Shown here: in pieces, positions 24,601 to 35,114 of the stretch | Layout: every line of letters begins with the position of its first letter | How positions within the stretch are numbered: the first letter of the stretch is position 1 | DNA from: Reticulitermes speratus | Lineage: Eukaryota > Arthropoda > Insecta > Blattodea > Rhinotermitidae | Reading direction: 5' to 3' | Length of the DNA stretch: 64,000 nt | Assembly: GCA_021186555.1 (NCBI GenBank) | Contig: JAJKFL010000042.1 | Span: forward strand, 13,384,781 to 13,448,780 | Position numbers and translations under genes: made by a program | The notes under the pieces: model-generated | The model's input: the letters and a program-made list of their open reading frames with translations, nothing else | Databases searched by the model: none | Told to the model about the DNA's origin: nothing

Positions 24601-24899
24601 GCGGCTCGTGCATGTGAGTGGCGCAGCTCGCGCAAGTTGCCTGCAGAAATTAATAATCGAAGCTTCTTGTAAAGAACACTTTATATGGGTCCACTGGCGT
24701 GACTAATGGATTTCCCATTAAGCAGTATTTCCTTGTATCGCTAAAGCGCTAGCTACGTTCTCTCAGGCGGTGAGCAGTGTTGCTGCCGTACGTTCGAGCT
24801 GAGGAGAAGAGGCATGGCCCTTGCCTGTGTTGCCTCGTAAAGTGCGGCTCCCGAAGCACGTCTAGTTGGTCACCCTTGTTACGTATTTATGTACTTTCT

Positions 24900-25140
24900 G
24901 CAATTCACCGAGGAAGTGGGTTCAAGGTTTTCTGGAGGTGCCGTGTTTGAATCTCGGCTAAGACTGACTGTCGTAACTGAGTGTTCTTATGACTTTCCTC
25001 AGTTACTCCAAGCAAATTCTAGGGTAGAACCTTAAATTATACCAAACATCTTCCCTCCACGCTCTTGCCATTCATAATTTGCTATCGTTCGGCGCTGTGT
25101 AGACTGAGTTATTGGCACAATTGTTAGACAGACTGCAAAT
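24900..25140 (+). repeat. tRNA-like dispersed repeat, family E (old)
   Basis: GTGTTTGAATCTCGGC is a decayed B box. It is followed by TTTCCTCAGTTACTCC, a TTCTAGGGTAGAACCTTA segment and CTTCCCTCCACGCTCTTGCC. The same order (B box, TTTTCCTCA, TACCTAGA-like segment, TTCCTT, CATCCTACC) is seen at 34800-35035 and 60590-60810, and more weakly at 39925-40145. Confidence 0.4.
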
Positions 25141-25544
25141 AAGTAAAGTGACGTAGATTCTACTAGTGGCTGCTTATCGGGTGATTCTTATGGTGCCAAT
25201 ATTTGACATGAGACGGAAGTTTTTTAAATTTACGTATTTTGTAATTTAATAGAAGCTTCAATGTTTAATTTCAGTCAGTAAAAATTTAAATATACAAGTA
25301 CTGTTTTATAAAGCGGTAAATGTTAACACTGGCGGCCTGACCAATAACGCTCCAACGTTGGTACTCTGGTAGTATCACCACGGGCTGTTGGTATTCTAGT
25401 ATTTCTTATAAACACTTTTGAGATTATAGCAGGAAAGACATTCTCGTAATCATTAGAAAAATAATTTTCTTCTGCGGGGAGTGAACCCGAAACCTGCCGC
25501 GTGGCATTTACCATATCTCAGTATTTTTCGATTTTTTTTTTTTT

Positions 25545-25665
25545 TTTGGCGTCGCAAGGTAACCAAGAAAGAATGACGTCTCCAAGGTCCCTTCCAAGCC
25601 TTCCAAACAGAAATACGGACTGACATGAAGAAGCTAACGGTCGCTTTTCGCAACTTTACGAATGC
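25545..25665 (-). repeat. Fragment of the repeat seen at 30107-30415
   Basis: In minus-strand translation it reads LRKATVSFFMSVRISV-like, the start of the open stretch encoded at 30120. It is interrupted by unrelated sequence and a T tract. Confidence 0.45.
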
Positions 25666-25724
25666 GCCTAAACATACACCTTTATGTACTGTATTTCACC
25701 TACAATTCTTGCGGTATGATTCCA

Positions 25725-25800
25725 CCAATGCTCCATATGCATGTTTCTTTCAGCTACGACGGATGCAGTGTAATCTTAGCAATTAGCAGCATCGTTGAAC
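25725..25800 (+). repeat. Fragment of a SINE D-like tail
   Basis: GATTCCACCAATGCTCCATA followed by AATTAGCAGCATCGTTGAAC matches the right half of 8763-9010 rather than that of the intact D copies. Confidence 0.45.
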
Positions 25801-26009
25801 AAAAGCGCTTCACTCTGTTTGTACGAAGTAATCCCGTTTAGTCTGTTTGTGTCTGTGTTCATAACATGGAAGTGGAAGCCTATAGCGTGGGTTGCCTTGA
25901 ATTGGGATTGTTTCTGATTAATTCTGGAGACAGGATATAAGATAGCCCGAGATAATTTTAACGCTTTAAAATTAATGGATTTTATACTCCCCATCAGGTT
26001 TAACGTTCA

Positions 26010-26165
26010 AAATCTCTGCATTCCCCCCCCCCCCCCCCCACAGAATGTGTTTATATGCTCTGTGTGATTCGCACAATGAACAGCGATTATTTCCCCGTAC
26101 ATCACTAACTGATTTGTCGTTATAATGGAGAGACTGTGTTCTCTGTGAAGTTGAAACTGAATTAT
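26010..26165 (+). repeat. Dispersed repeat, copy 1 of 3
   Basis: CACAGAATGTGTTTATATGC, GAACAGCGATTATTTCCCCG, ACATCACTAACTGATTTG and a GAGACTGTGTTCTCTGTG segment recur in order at 28905-29085 and 54630-54785. It contains a 17-base C run (26023-26039). No coding content. Class unknown. Confidence 0.6.
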
Positions 26166-27160
26166 ATATATATGTGTAATTTAGACAAATTTTGGTCGTT
26201 AAAGATTTAAGGTGTTTCATAATTCACCTGAAACACTCAATAAAATCATGGACGCCCCAAACAGAATGCGTTGCCGTAGGCCGTCTTTAATATGAGTTTC
26301 CTCAGCGTGAAGCGGGATGATACCACTGGATTTACTAGACTGGGTTACGTAATACACGAGGCACCTTTACTCCCATTAACCCCAGGGGTAAATTCCTAAG
26401 CAGCAGTAGATTACATTGTGGCAAATTAAGTGTCAGAATTATTGACGATAAATTCTCCAGCATGTCAGCCAGCATGATGAACATTATTCCATATCAAAGA
26501 AGTATTGTTCTTAGGTGTACGGAATTATTGTAAATATTATTTGTAAACGTGCAGAATTATGACGATATTATTATTGTAAGATAAAGGTCAGGGTAAAGAC
26601 AGACATGCTGTTAAGGAAATAATTGGTTCATATTCTGAGAATTATGTGAAGCACTTAAGTTCTTTCTGTTGGCAAAATACACAATTTATGGATTTTAAAT
26701 CATGTGGTGACAACCAATGTTATTTCGAGGGTACTCACAACATTTAAATGAAATGTACGCCATTACAGTGTAGCGAGCCGCTTATTTATTAATCTAAATA
26801 CGTGGTCATGAAGGCTATTCCTTGCCGAATATTACTGCGGTAACCTTGATTTGAAGGTGGTTGGATCTAAAACTTTTTCCAGATGTGGGTTGATGAAGAC
26901 AAGAATTCTGGATTCCTGTTTTGGAAATGAACCCCGATCGTTCAGTCTCCAGTCAGTCAGTCAGTTTATTAATGACATGTCAAAGTTTATTTCATCACAG
27001 TGTATCACATATATAGTGTAGTCTCCCTCTGGACATGGACTGAACATGTTTGAGGATATTACTTCGAAATAGTATAGGCCTAGAGGAAGTAACGGAGAAT
27101 GTAAAAAATTACATGAGGAGCTTTGTGATTTTAACCCATAGAAAATACGAATTATTAACC
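26166..27160. other. Non-coding stretch, nothing recognised
   Basis: AT-rich, with the short direct repeat CAGTCAGTCAGTCAG near 26952. No coding or repeat signal is supported. Confidence 0.5.
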
Positions 27161-27168
27161 CCTTATAA

Positions 27169-27691
27169 CAATGGTATTTAACCTGGGGTACGCGTACCCC
27201 CGGGGGTACTCGCAGACATCTTAGGGGGTAAGTAAAATTAAAAAAAATAAATATATTATTTCATGATAAACACTGAATAATCAGGGCCAGATTTAGGGTT
27301 AGCCACAAGAGACCCGGAAGTAAGGACATGCGATTTGGGAGCGCCATTTTTCTTTCTCTCTCTCTCTTTTATGCGATTTTTATCTGGGCGGCTAGTTTAA
27401 TTTTATTCCGCACAGTGCATATAATTTTGCTTTGCTAAAATACCTTTGTTCCTTTATTAATTTTTATATGATAGGCAATAATATATTTGTTATTTAATAG
27501 ATTGATTCTCCTCTTTTTCATTTAAAATTTATTATTTAATACATTATTTTGGATGTAATTTATTTAACTTATTTTAGGTGTAGATTATAGACTATGTATA
27601 ACTTGAATTATGCACCAACAACTTTGGGGGTACAAAGTTGAAGAGAAATTATATGTGGGGGTACACGAACAAAAAAGGTTGAATACCACTG
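27169..27691. mobile_element. Non-autonomous hAT-type element (MITE), 523 bp
   Basis: Left terminus CAATGGTATTTAACC and right terminus (reverse complement) CAGTGGTATTCAACC form imperfect terminal inverted repeats. A second inverted motif, TACCCCC next to GTACGCG and GTTCGTG, lies just inside. Flanking 8-bp duplications CCTTATAA (27161-27168) and CTTTATAA (27692-27699) agree with the hAT target pattern. No transposase. An internal CAGGGCCAGATTTAGG (27284) looks like the terminus of another nested element. Confidence 0.85.
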
Positions 27692-27944
27692 CTTTATAAG
27701 ACAGAATGTATCTGTTTTATACAAAGCCTCAGTTCGTACCGCGCAGTAAACACTCTCCACTTCGGTTATACAAAACCAATCTGTTAATTTTGTATAAGGC
27801 AAAAGTCGCTGTTTTTTCTGAAATCCATACACAACACACAAACATAATGTGAACACCATGTAGAATTTTTGAATGTTAAACCTGGTGGTACGTAAAGTAA
27901 CCGTTAGGCTTTAAAAGGTTAAGCTTTTAAAACAAGTATTACGT

Positions 27945-28245
27945 TGTCAAGCGGTGCAGGACGAACGGGAGAGATGAAGGATATAACTGTATAATATTTC
28001 AGGTGAAAAACCTGATGGCAGGAGGTTATTTTGGAGATCTAGGCGTAAATGGGAAGTATTAAGGGACTGATATGAAATAAATAGCGTTGAGGATATGCTA
28101 GGATTCAGCTGGCATAGGGGAGGTTCTAGCTGGCGGACTTTTATGAAAATTGTAAAGAACTTGAGGTTATATTGCCGAATTGCTCGAGCAGCTGAACAAG
28201 TCTCAGATTCTGGCCTCATGGAGTTGGTTACGGACAGTAGTCATT
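27945..28245 (+). pseudogene. LINE reverse-transcriptase C-terminal remnant
   Basis: The run GGCGTAAATGGGAAGTATTA, then GAGGTTCTAGCTGGCGGACT, AACTTGAGGTTATATTGCCG and TCATGGAGTTGGTTACGG follows the order of the better copy at 55480-55945. It is broken in every frame. Confidence 0.5.
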
Positions 28246-28293
28246 GTCACAGAGAAGGAATGGTGACGCACATTTGTGTTGTGAGCATCGAGT

Positions 28294-28301
28294 GCGCATG
28301 C

Positions 28302-28334
<33 letters not shown>
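28294..28334 (+). repeat. (TG)n microsatellite
   Basis: About 18 GT dinucleotides, ending GCGTACTG. Confidence 0.9.
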
Positions 28335-28337
<3 letters not shown>

Positions 28338-28799
28338 ACTGTATGTAAAGAGACAGAGAATCTGATCTTCACGGTTCATTCAGTATCGAATGAAATGGGA
28401 GTCTGATTTAGTTCACACAGCTGATCTTATTTGATAATTACTTCATATTTTTACAGAATTTTTTTTGTGCACGGTTACGTAAATAGCGTGAAGCAAAATC
28501 CGGATTTAAATTAGGTAAAACTGCTGAAATGTTGTTGTCGTATTCTTAATAATCATCTTTTATCAGTTACGTATCAGTAGTGCATGTCAACTGTCAGCTG
28601 TTTTTTCCCCATTATATGTCAGTACTTTTTGAGTGTTTCACAGCGGATTTTATTACGTTCATGCATGCCACAATGGCCGCCAATTACAAAAATTATGAAC
28701 TTTAAAGGTATCACAATTGCTTATTGAATTTCCCTTTATTTGCCCGAGTAATTTAAAATTTTATGAGCACAGAAAATCAACTTTTTCATTTATAATGCT

Positions 28800-28857
28800 T
28801 ATTTTGCCGCCCGGGGCGGCCGCACAACTCCCCCCCCCCCCCAACTACGCCCCTGAT
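28800..28857. mobile_element. One end of a hAT-like MITE
   Basis: The minus strand reads CAGGGGCGTAGTTGGGG followed by a 13-base G run and GCGGCCGCCCCGGGCGG. CAGGGGCGTAG is a common hAT-type terminus. I found no partner end. Confidence 0.35.
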
Positions 28858-28904
28858 TTTGATTAACCGTGTAAAGTGTAGTAGGTACTTTATTTGCCAC
28901 CAGG

Positions 28905-29085
28905 GTTAACATTCACAAATTCTACGTTCTGCCCACACAGTGCATTTATGCTTTTTGTACGGATCTCAGAACAAACAGCGATTATTTGCCTATACAGCAT
29001 TAACAAATTGGTTTTCATAGCCGAGACGGTGTGTTTACTGCGTAGTATGAGCTGAATCTTTTAACTACAATTCAGGTTGAAAGGT
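28905..29085 (+). repeat. Dispersed repeat, copy 2 of 3
   Basis: CACACAGTGCATTTATGCTT, AACAAACAGCGATTATTTGC, CAGCATTAACAAATTGG and GACGGTGTGTTTACTGCGTA align with 26010-26165 and 54630-54785. Confidence 0.6.
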
Positions 29086-29469
29086 TAAGTATAGTGATAA
29101 ACTTGTGTGGAATAACGGGACAGAAGCGGTTGGCGGTGAAAGTTCATGGGCCATTTCTGTCTCGCAAACTACGAAAACACAAACACTCTGTCATCTGCTA
29201 AGTGTACGTTCGTTCCTTTCCTCTCGCGTCGGCGCGTTACATGTTACGGGCATTATGTGAAGGTTCTAAAAGAACAAACAAACACCTAACAGTGTGACAG
29301 GTGGGAAATGACTTATATCAGGTCGTGTTTTTCACAGTTTTGAAAGTTCGAAACGTCAGTTTATTGCACCCCACGTTGCATGCAAGATTTGTTCGGCCAT
29401 TTCGTGTATACGGTACGGCCCAAAATGTAGGTATACTCTGACTGTTGGATAGGAAGTTGCGAATGCTTA

Positions 29470-29810
29470 TGCATGTCGTTTACTCGAGAAGATTTGCAAA
29501 ACGGGGAAGAGGCAGTTGATGGCAGAAGAATTTGTTCAGTCGTAAGACTTAAGGGTTGAAAGGTTTAAGCAGAGATCGATAGGCTTCGGAGTCACAGTAC
29601 AGAGGCCTCCACAGTCACCAGACTTCACGCCTATGAACGTTTTTCTTGTGGATGTTGCTGAAGGACGAGATATTTAGTAAGAAGCCGCGAATATTGACAG
29701 AATGCAGTTATGCATCACAGAGGCGTATACCGAAGATTTGTGCCAGAAAGTCTGTGGAAATGTGGTAGGCGGACTGTAGTAGCCTAATGTGCGAACAGCG
29801 ACGGAGTTCC
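29470..29810 (+). pseudogene. Transposase remnant (Tc1/mariner-like)
   Basis: Translation around 29600-29665 gives PPQSPDFTPMNVFLVDV, a decayed form of the WPPRSPDLTPxDFFLWG block near the last catalytic aspartate of insect mariner-like transposases. Downstream is an AEGRDI and CITEAYTEDLCQKV-like stretch. In-frame stops and frameshifts show it is dead. Confidence 0.6.
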
Positions 29811-30106
29811 GTAAACGGCTACACAGTCAACTGAAGTCTAAAATACAGTTACATGTTTGTTTGGTAGTAATTTTTACTCGCACATGAACCGTTCGGAAAA
29901 TGTTCGGATGAATCTATATTAACACTAAACTGCCCAATTCAGAACACGCCCAGCCCTTGTTTTATGCTCATTTGTTTTACGCCTTTTTTGCTTTAAGGCC
30001 CCTTGCCAATTTACGCCACTTCTTAAGTTTCGCTGTCTCATTTTTGGTTTAACGGCCTTTGGCTGGCAGTGTTATATTACGCAAACCCCTTATTTCTGAT
30101 GGGAAT

Positions 30107-30415
30107 ATCATTTTTAGCCGCGTTCGAAAAATTGCTAGAAGCGACTGTTAGCTTCGTTATATCTGTCCGTCCGTCCATCTGGCCGTCTGTCCGGCTCCCA
30201 CTGGATAGATTTTCATTAAATTTGATATGTGAACATTTTTCGAAAATCTGTCGAGAACAAGTTTTATTAAAATCTGACAATAAAAACGGGTTCTTTACAT
30301 GAAGACCTATGTACATTTATGGTAATATCTCGCTGAATTCTTCTTAGAATGAGAAATGTTACAGACAAAATTTGTAGAGAAAATCAAAACACACATTTTA
30401 TGTTCAATTACTTTT
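30107..30415 (+). repeat. Dispersed repeat with a conserved translated pattern
   Basis: One frame reads ATVSFVISVRPS, then LPLDRFSLNLICEHFSKICRE. A following stretch reads RNVTDKICRENQNTHFMF. This pattern recurs in many insect assemblies as a repeat, although it is not a known host gene. The open frame ends at 30302. Element class unknown. Confidence 0.55.
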
Positions 30416-30662
30416 TTCTTTTTTTTACCGAAAATCGTGCCGCTTAAGAGATAATTCAATTCAATTCAATTCAATTCTGGTTTATTAATGTGCCGAGTCA
30501 ACAGCCAGATGGCCAATTACAGAAACAGCACAACATACAAACACAAATAACAATGGACAAGGAACAAAATAAAATAAACAAACACAACAAAACAAATAAA
30601 GAAACAAACGATAACTTACTGAAAGAATTAATAGGAACACCTTAAAATAATGTAATAAAATA

Positions 30663-33518
30663 TTACATCTCACTAAGTGTAACAAATTCCCTTCTAAAAA
30701 CATCCATATTATTACAAATAGAATTAGCCGCGATAACACACCGGCCGGAGGGACAGTTTTTATGATATGAACTAACATAAAACAAAGAAAAGTCTCGGAG
30801 GTTTCGAGTGGGAACTCGTAGACCAATAATGTCTAAGGTAGACGGACAAGATTTGGAACCTAATAAAACATTAATGACAAAAATTGCATCAAGTTGATGT
30901 CTTCTGTCTTGTAAAGTACGTAAATTAAGTACTTGAAGAGCTTTAGCATAACTATAACCATTATTGTCGCGGGAAAGGAATCGATTATAACATAAAGCTA
31001 CAAACTTCCTTTGAATACGCTCAAGCTTTTTTGCATCGGTAGAAGTAATTGAATTCCATACAACAGATGCGTACTCTAATTTGGGTCTAACAAGTGAAAA
31101 ATATAAAGTCAATAAACAATCAAGAGTAGAAAATGAAAAGGTAATATTACGAATAAGACCCAAAAGCTTGATGGTTTGAGAAAAAATGTAATCAACATGG
31201 GAATGAAAATATAATTTGGAATCAATAAAGACTCCTAAATCCTTAATACAATCCGTACGTGTAATAAAAGAATCCCCAAGTTTATATTTCAAAAAAAGGG
31301 TATTTGTTTTCCTAGAAAAGGTAATGGCTCGAGTTTTACCAGTATTAAGATTCATAAAATTAGCAGTGCACCAACGTTGTATGGAATCAATATCTGATTG
31401 CAACTGAGTAGAATCATCAAGTGAAGTAATAGCACGAAAAATTTTTATATCATCTGCAAAAAGAAGAAATTTTGAATGCGTTATTACTTTACATATATCG
31501 TCTATAAATACATTAAATAGCAAAGGCCCTAAAACAGAGCCTTGAGGAACACCCGCAAGTATTCTAAAAGGCGTCGAAAAAATACCAGAAATTTTCACAC
31601 ACGAAAATCTACCCGATAAATAGCTACAAAACCAGCTAACATAAGCACTTGAGAGTCCAAAGGAACTAAGTTTGTTTAAAAGTAAAGTATGTGATACAAG
31701 ATCAAAAGCACTGCTAAAATCAAAATATATAGCATCAACTTGACGCTGAGACCTGACTAACGGGGTTATATAATCAAGATAATTTACCAAATTAGAGGTG
31801 GTAGACCTTGATTTTATAAAACCGTGTTGACAGCAATTAAGTTTAGGCTGAAGGTGATACGAAACGTGATTATATATAACTATTTCAAAAATTTTAGAAA
31901 AATTATTTAAAATTGAAATAGGGCGATAATTAGCAATTATAGTACTGTTGCCTTTTTTAAAAATAGGTACAATAGCAGCTTTTTTCCAGAAAGAAGGAAA
32001 CAACTGCTGAGACAAACTGAGATTAAAAATATGCTTCAATAAGGGTACAAAAATGTCAGTACAGCCCTTAATAATAAAGCCTGGAATACCATCGAGCCCA
32101 GCAGATTTAGATGGCTTTAGACGCTTGATAGCTTTACGTACGTCAGCGTCAGTAACCGAAAATACAGATAAATTATCAGTAGAAATATCATCAAAAGAAG
32201 TTTTAATATTAGACGGAACTTTAAAAGCAGTGTTATCATACACCAATTTAAAATGATTAGCAAAGGCTTCAGCGACTTGGTGCGGTTCCACTAAGTGTGT
32301 GCCACCCACCTCGAGTTGAAGAGAATTTGATTTGTTTTTCCTAAAATTAGACACGTAATTCCAAAATTTCCTAGGATTGTTTTTTAAACTTTCGTCAATA
32401 GATTTGAGCCATCTAGATCTATCGATCTTAATAGTATTCTTTACAAGCTTCCTATAGTAGGAAAATTTACTATAGTGTACGTAAGACTTGTTCTTTTTAA
32501 AACGTTTATGATAATAGTTCTTTTTCAAAATGTAATGCCTCAAAGTGCGAGAAAACCAAGAGGGAAATTTGGAACCTTTAATAGAGCATAGGGGAATTGA
32601 TCTATCAATGGCTTCATGAACAGCAGAGTTAAGGCTGGCCACAGCAGCATCAACAGAAGATTTGGAATACACACTTGACCAATCGTAAAAGTAAAGAAAA
32701 TTATACAACGATAAATAATCGCCACTAGCGTATTTAAAGTACGATAGTTTATTAGTTTTATAAAATATTTTGTCAATAAGAGGCAATTCAATTAACAGTG
32801 GCGGGTGATAAACGTCAGGTTTAACCAGGCTAGTCTCGGGAGAAGTAATAGAAAGGTCAGTAATATTAGAAAAAACAAGGTCAAGCATATTTCTACTGTG
32901 ATCAGCATCAACACACTGTCCTAAACCAAGAAAACAAGTGGAGGTGTAAATAGCATCTCCCCTAAGTTTAGAATAAAACTGACAATTTTCACAAGGCAGG
33001 CCGCTTTCCCAATCAAAACCAGGGACATTGAAGTCACCTAAAAGAATAACACGATAATTTGTCGTGTCAAGTTTATTTTCTAAATGGGAAAAGTATTCAA
33101 AAATTATATCTGGTTTAAGATCAGGCGAAAAGTAATGATTACCAATAAGTAAATTTGGACCATTACGAGTGGGAAATTCGACCCAAACACACTCATCAAA
33201 AAACTGTAAATCATGCCTGCGCTTGCATGCATTTAATTCAGGGGAAACAGCTATTAACACACCACCTCCCCTTTTCTTAGTCGCATGGATTCTGTCTGAA
33301 CGGAAAACAGCGAAACCGTCAGGAAATAAATTTTGATCATAACACTGGTCGTTAAGCCACGTCTCTGTCAAACAAAAAATATCATTACCAAATAAAATAA
33401 CATTATCAAAAAGCTCAGTAAATTTTGTCCTAAGTCCACGTACATTTTGATAAAAAATATCAAAACTTGTATTGGACATGGCGTAACCACCAGCATTAGA
33501 ACAATTAGATCGAGCCAT
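30663..33518 (-). CDS. LINE ORF2: endonuclease and reverse transcriptase, 951 aa
   Basis: ORF2 nicks target DNA and copies the element RNA in place. An N-terminal APE-type endonuclease (about residues 15-250) has FYQNVRGLRTK, CLTETWL and ILLGDFNVPG, with DVYHPPLLIE at the usual SDH position. The central reverse transcriptase (about 430-730) has KSAGLDGIPG, NYRPISIL, YFDFSSAFDLVSH, AGVPQGSVLGPLLF and the catalytic LLFADDIKIF, then a thumb with DLGVFIDSKL. A cysteine-poor C-terminus follows, and no RNase H is seen. Length and order fit a complete Jockey/CR1-group ORF2. The ATG at 33518 overlaps the ORF1 stop (TAATG). Many small plus-strand frames here are shadows. Confidence 0.95.
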   Translation of the reverse strand: MARSNCSNAGGYAMSNTSFDIFYQNVRGLRTKFTELFDNVILFGNDIFCLTETWLNDQCYDQNLFPDGFAVFRSDRIHATKKRGGGVLIAVSPELNACKRRHDLQFFDECVWVEFPTRNGPNLLIGNHYFSPDLKPDIIFEYFSHLENKLDTTNYRVILLGDFNVPGFDWESGLPCENCQFYSKLRGDAIYTSTCFLGLGQCVDADHSRNMLDLVFSNITDLSITSPETSLVKPDVYHPPLLIELPLIDKIFYKTNKLSYFKYASGDYLSLYNFLYFYDWSSVYSKSSVDAAVASLNSAVHEAIDRSIPLCSIKGSKFPSWFSRTLRHYILKKNYYHKRFKKNKSYVHYSKFSYYRKLVKNTIKIDRSRWLKSIDESLKNNPRKFWNYVSNFRKNKSNSLQLEVGGTHLVEPHQVAEAFANHFKLVYDNTAFKVPSNIKTSFDDISTDNLSVFSVTDADVRKAIKRLKPSKSAGLDGIPGFIIKGCTDIFVPLLKHIFNLSLSQQLFPSFWKKAAIVPIFKKGNSTIIANYRPISILNNFSKIFEIVIYNHVSYHLQPKLNCCQHGFIKSRSTTSNLVNYLDYITPLVRSQRQVDAIYFDFSSAFDLVSHTLLLNKLSSFGLSSAYVSWFCSYLSGRFSCVKISGIFSTPFRILAGVPQGSVLGPLLFNVFIDDICKVITHSKFLLFADDIKIFRAITSLDDSTQLQSDIDSIQRWCTANFMNLNTGKTRAITFSRKTNTLFLKYKLGDSFITRTDCIKDLGVFIDSKLYFHSHVDYIFSQTIKLLGLIRNITFSFSTLDCLLTLYFSLVRPKLEYASVVWNSITSTDAKKLERIQRKFVALCYNRFLSRDNNGYSYAKALQVLNLRTLQDRRHQLDAIFVINVLLGSKSCPSTLDIIGLRVPTRNLRDFSLFYVSSYHKNCPSGRCVIAANSICNNMDVFRREFVTLSEM

Positions 33519-33910
33519 TAACTAGACATTGGATCACCTTCCCCCACGGCTTGATTAATAACAGCAGACTGGACTAAGGGATCGCTACTTATGGGATTAG
33601 TAATAGTAAAAATTTGCTCTGGAGTTAGACGTCCGTAATAGGGAGCAATAAGACAGCCGTCAGGCCAGACACCGACATTATTAATTAGTGGAAAGTCTTC
33701 CTCTGCCACAGATACATGGAAAGAGGCATATGTGTTAAATTTAGTTTTCAGCCTTGTGCAGACCAAAGATTTAAGCAAGAGCTGCTCTTTCAAAGAATTT
33801 TCTATATCAGTGCACTTGACATCAGGTGAAAAACGCGAGACAAAAAGAGACTTGGTTTTCACGCGCCTTGCAATTATAGGTAAAGAAGAGGAGTTTCTTA
33901 CCCCTATCAT
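33518..33910 (-). CDS. LINE ORF1, C-terminal part, 130 aa
   Basis: Reads FVSRFSPDVKCTDIENSL, TYASFHVSVAEEDF and VWPDGCLIAPYYGRL, the C-terminal domain of insect LINE ORF1 proteins, which bind the element RNA. It follows a truncated 5' end, so the N-terminal and any zinc-knuckle region are missing. The first ATG in frame at 33910 may not be the native start. Its TAA (33520-33518) shares one base with the ORF2 ATG. Confidence 0.8.
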   Translation of the reverse strand: MIGVRNSSSLPIIARRVKTKSLFVSRFSPDVKCTDIENSLKEQLLLKSLVCTRLKTKFNTYASFHVSVAEEDFPLINNVGVWPDGCLIAPYYGRLTPEQIFTITNPISSDPLVQSAVINQAVGEGDPMSS

Positions 33911-33930
33911 AGGGGTCCTATGTTTTTTAA

Positions 33931-34800
33931 TATGGACAAATTAATGTGGACAAATATGGTAGAACCAGACAGGCCACAGATGACAATATAATACGGCGCA
34001 TGCGCTTTGCATGCTGAAGAACTAAGACTACAAACACACACTCGGAATATGTAATACTTATCGCTTTTCCATGGCAACAATGGTTACGCGAACGCACCTC
34101 AATGTTACGTTTATACTTACATTGCCTGTCTTGTTTTTTATTTACGCCTTTTTTATTTACACCTGTTTTATTTACGTCCTTTTTCAGGAACGCAACACAG
34201 GGCGTAAAACAAGGGCTCGGTGTACCAGCGAATTACATTTACGCGAGTGCAGTAAACCGTATGACATTCGGAAAGCAAAGAACGCCGTGATATAGCCTGT
34301 GTTCTGCGTCACGGTGTGCACCAAGCAATTTTGTTAAAGATTTGATTTTTGTCCTTTGAAGCTGCATTGAAACTTTAAATAACTAACGTGTTCCCCCCTG
34401 CTTTTATTGGTTTAAGAAGCCACTAGACGCTCGGTGGTACGTATTCTTCAACTTTTTCAACTTTTTCATAAAGGCAGCTGTCTTCATTAATGCTGTCTTC
34501 TAAGGAAATGCCGAACAGTGGTGGCTGCATGTACAGGCATTTCCGTCGTGGTATTCTTGTCATGCTTCCGTCACGTTGTCGCAAATGATACTAAGTTTTC
34601 GTGATTAAACCTGTAATTTTGAAAGTTACACTTTTGTTGTCGACGTACCCTATAACGCCCCACCGTTAACTTTCAAGAAGAGTTCCTTGTAGTTATTCTT
34701 GTTTCTAGGTTATGGAATAATGAGCTGGATATTTAAGTCAAACTACGGAACATAAAATACACGGACACAAAACTAGTGGCAATAACCTATGTCGTTGAAT
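33931..34800. other. Non-coding stretch, nothing firm
   Basis: GGGCGTAAAACAAGGGCTCGG (34200-34220) is an approximate reverse complement of 29950-29970 (GCCCAGCCCTTGTTTTATGC), on the other side of the LINE. Both sides have TTTACGCC-type words, so these may be arms of one larger, older element. No gene is seen. Confidence 0.4.
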
Positions 34801-35035
34801 AGGCAGCTTTTGTACTTCGTATTCGGGACATGCCGGGTTCAAAACTTGGCACTGGGATCAGCTGTGTTGCGGTTTTCATAGTTTTCCTCATTTTCTGCAT
34901 GAAAATGCGTAGATAGTACCTAGAATTAGATCACGACTGCTTCGTTCCACATCTGTTCCTTTCATTACACATTAATTATCCTACCGTTCCACGCCATATA
35001 GTCCGGGCTACTGATCTTGTTAAATAAACGATACA
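34800..35035 (+). repeat. tRNA-like dispersed repeat, family E
   Basis: GCCGGGTTCAAAACTTGGC (B-box region), TTTTCCTCATTTTCTGCATG, GATAGTACCTAGAATTAG, CATCTGTTCCTTTC, ATCCTACCGTTCCACGCC, then TTGTTAAATAAACG. The order is shared with 60590-60810. Confidence 0.5.
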
Positions 35036-35114
35036 TAAATAATAGACAGTAGAAGAGTTAGTTTGAGTCTGAATATTTCTTGAACACGAATCTTAGTCAG
35101 AGCACTCATGGGAC

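Larger units (their letters stand above)
30453..33930 (-). mobile_element. Non-LTR retrotransposon (LINE, Jockey/CR1-like), 5' truncated, ORF2 intact
   Basis: The order on the minus strand is ORF1 C-terminal part (33910-33518), a complete endonuclease/reverse-transcriptase ORF2 (33518-30663), a 180-bp 3' UTR and a tail of five GAATT-type pentamers (30453-30477) in place of poly(A). An in-frame stop just upstream of 33910 and loss of the ORF1 N-terminus show that the 5' end is truncated. The absence of any stop in 951 codons suggests recent insertion. A clear target duplication was not found. Confidence 0.93.
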
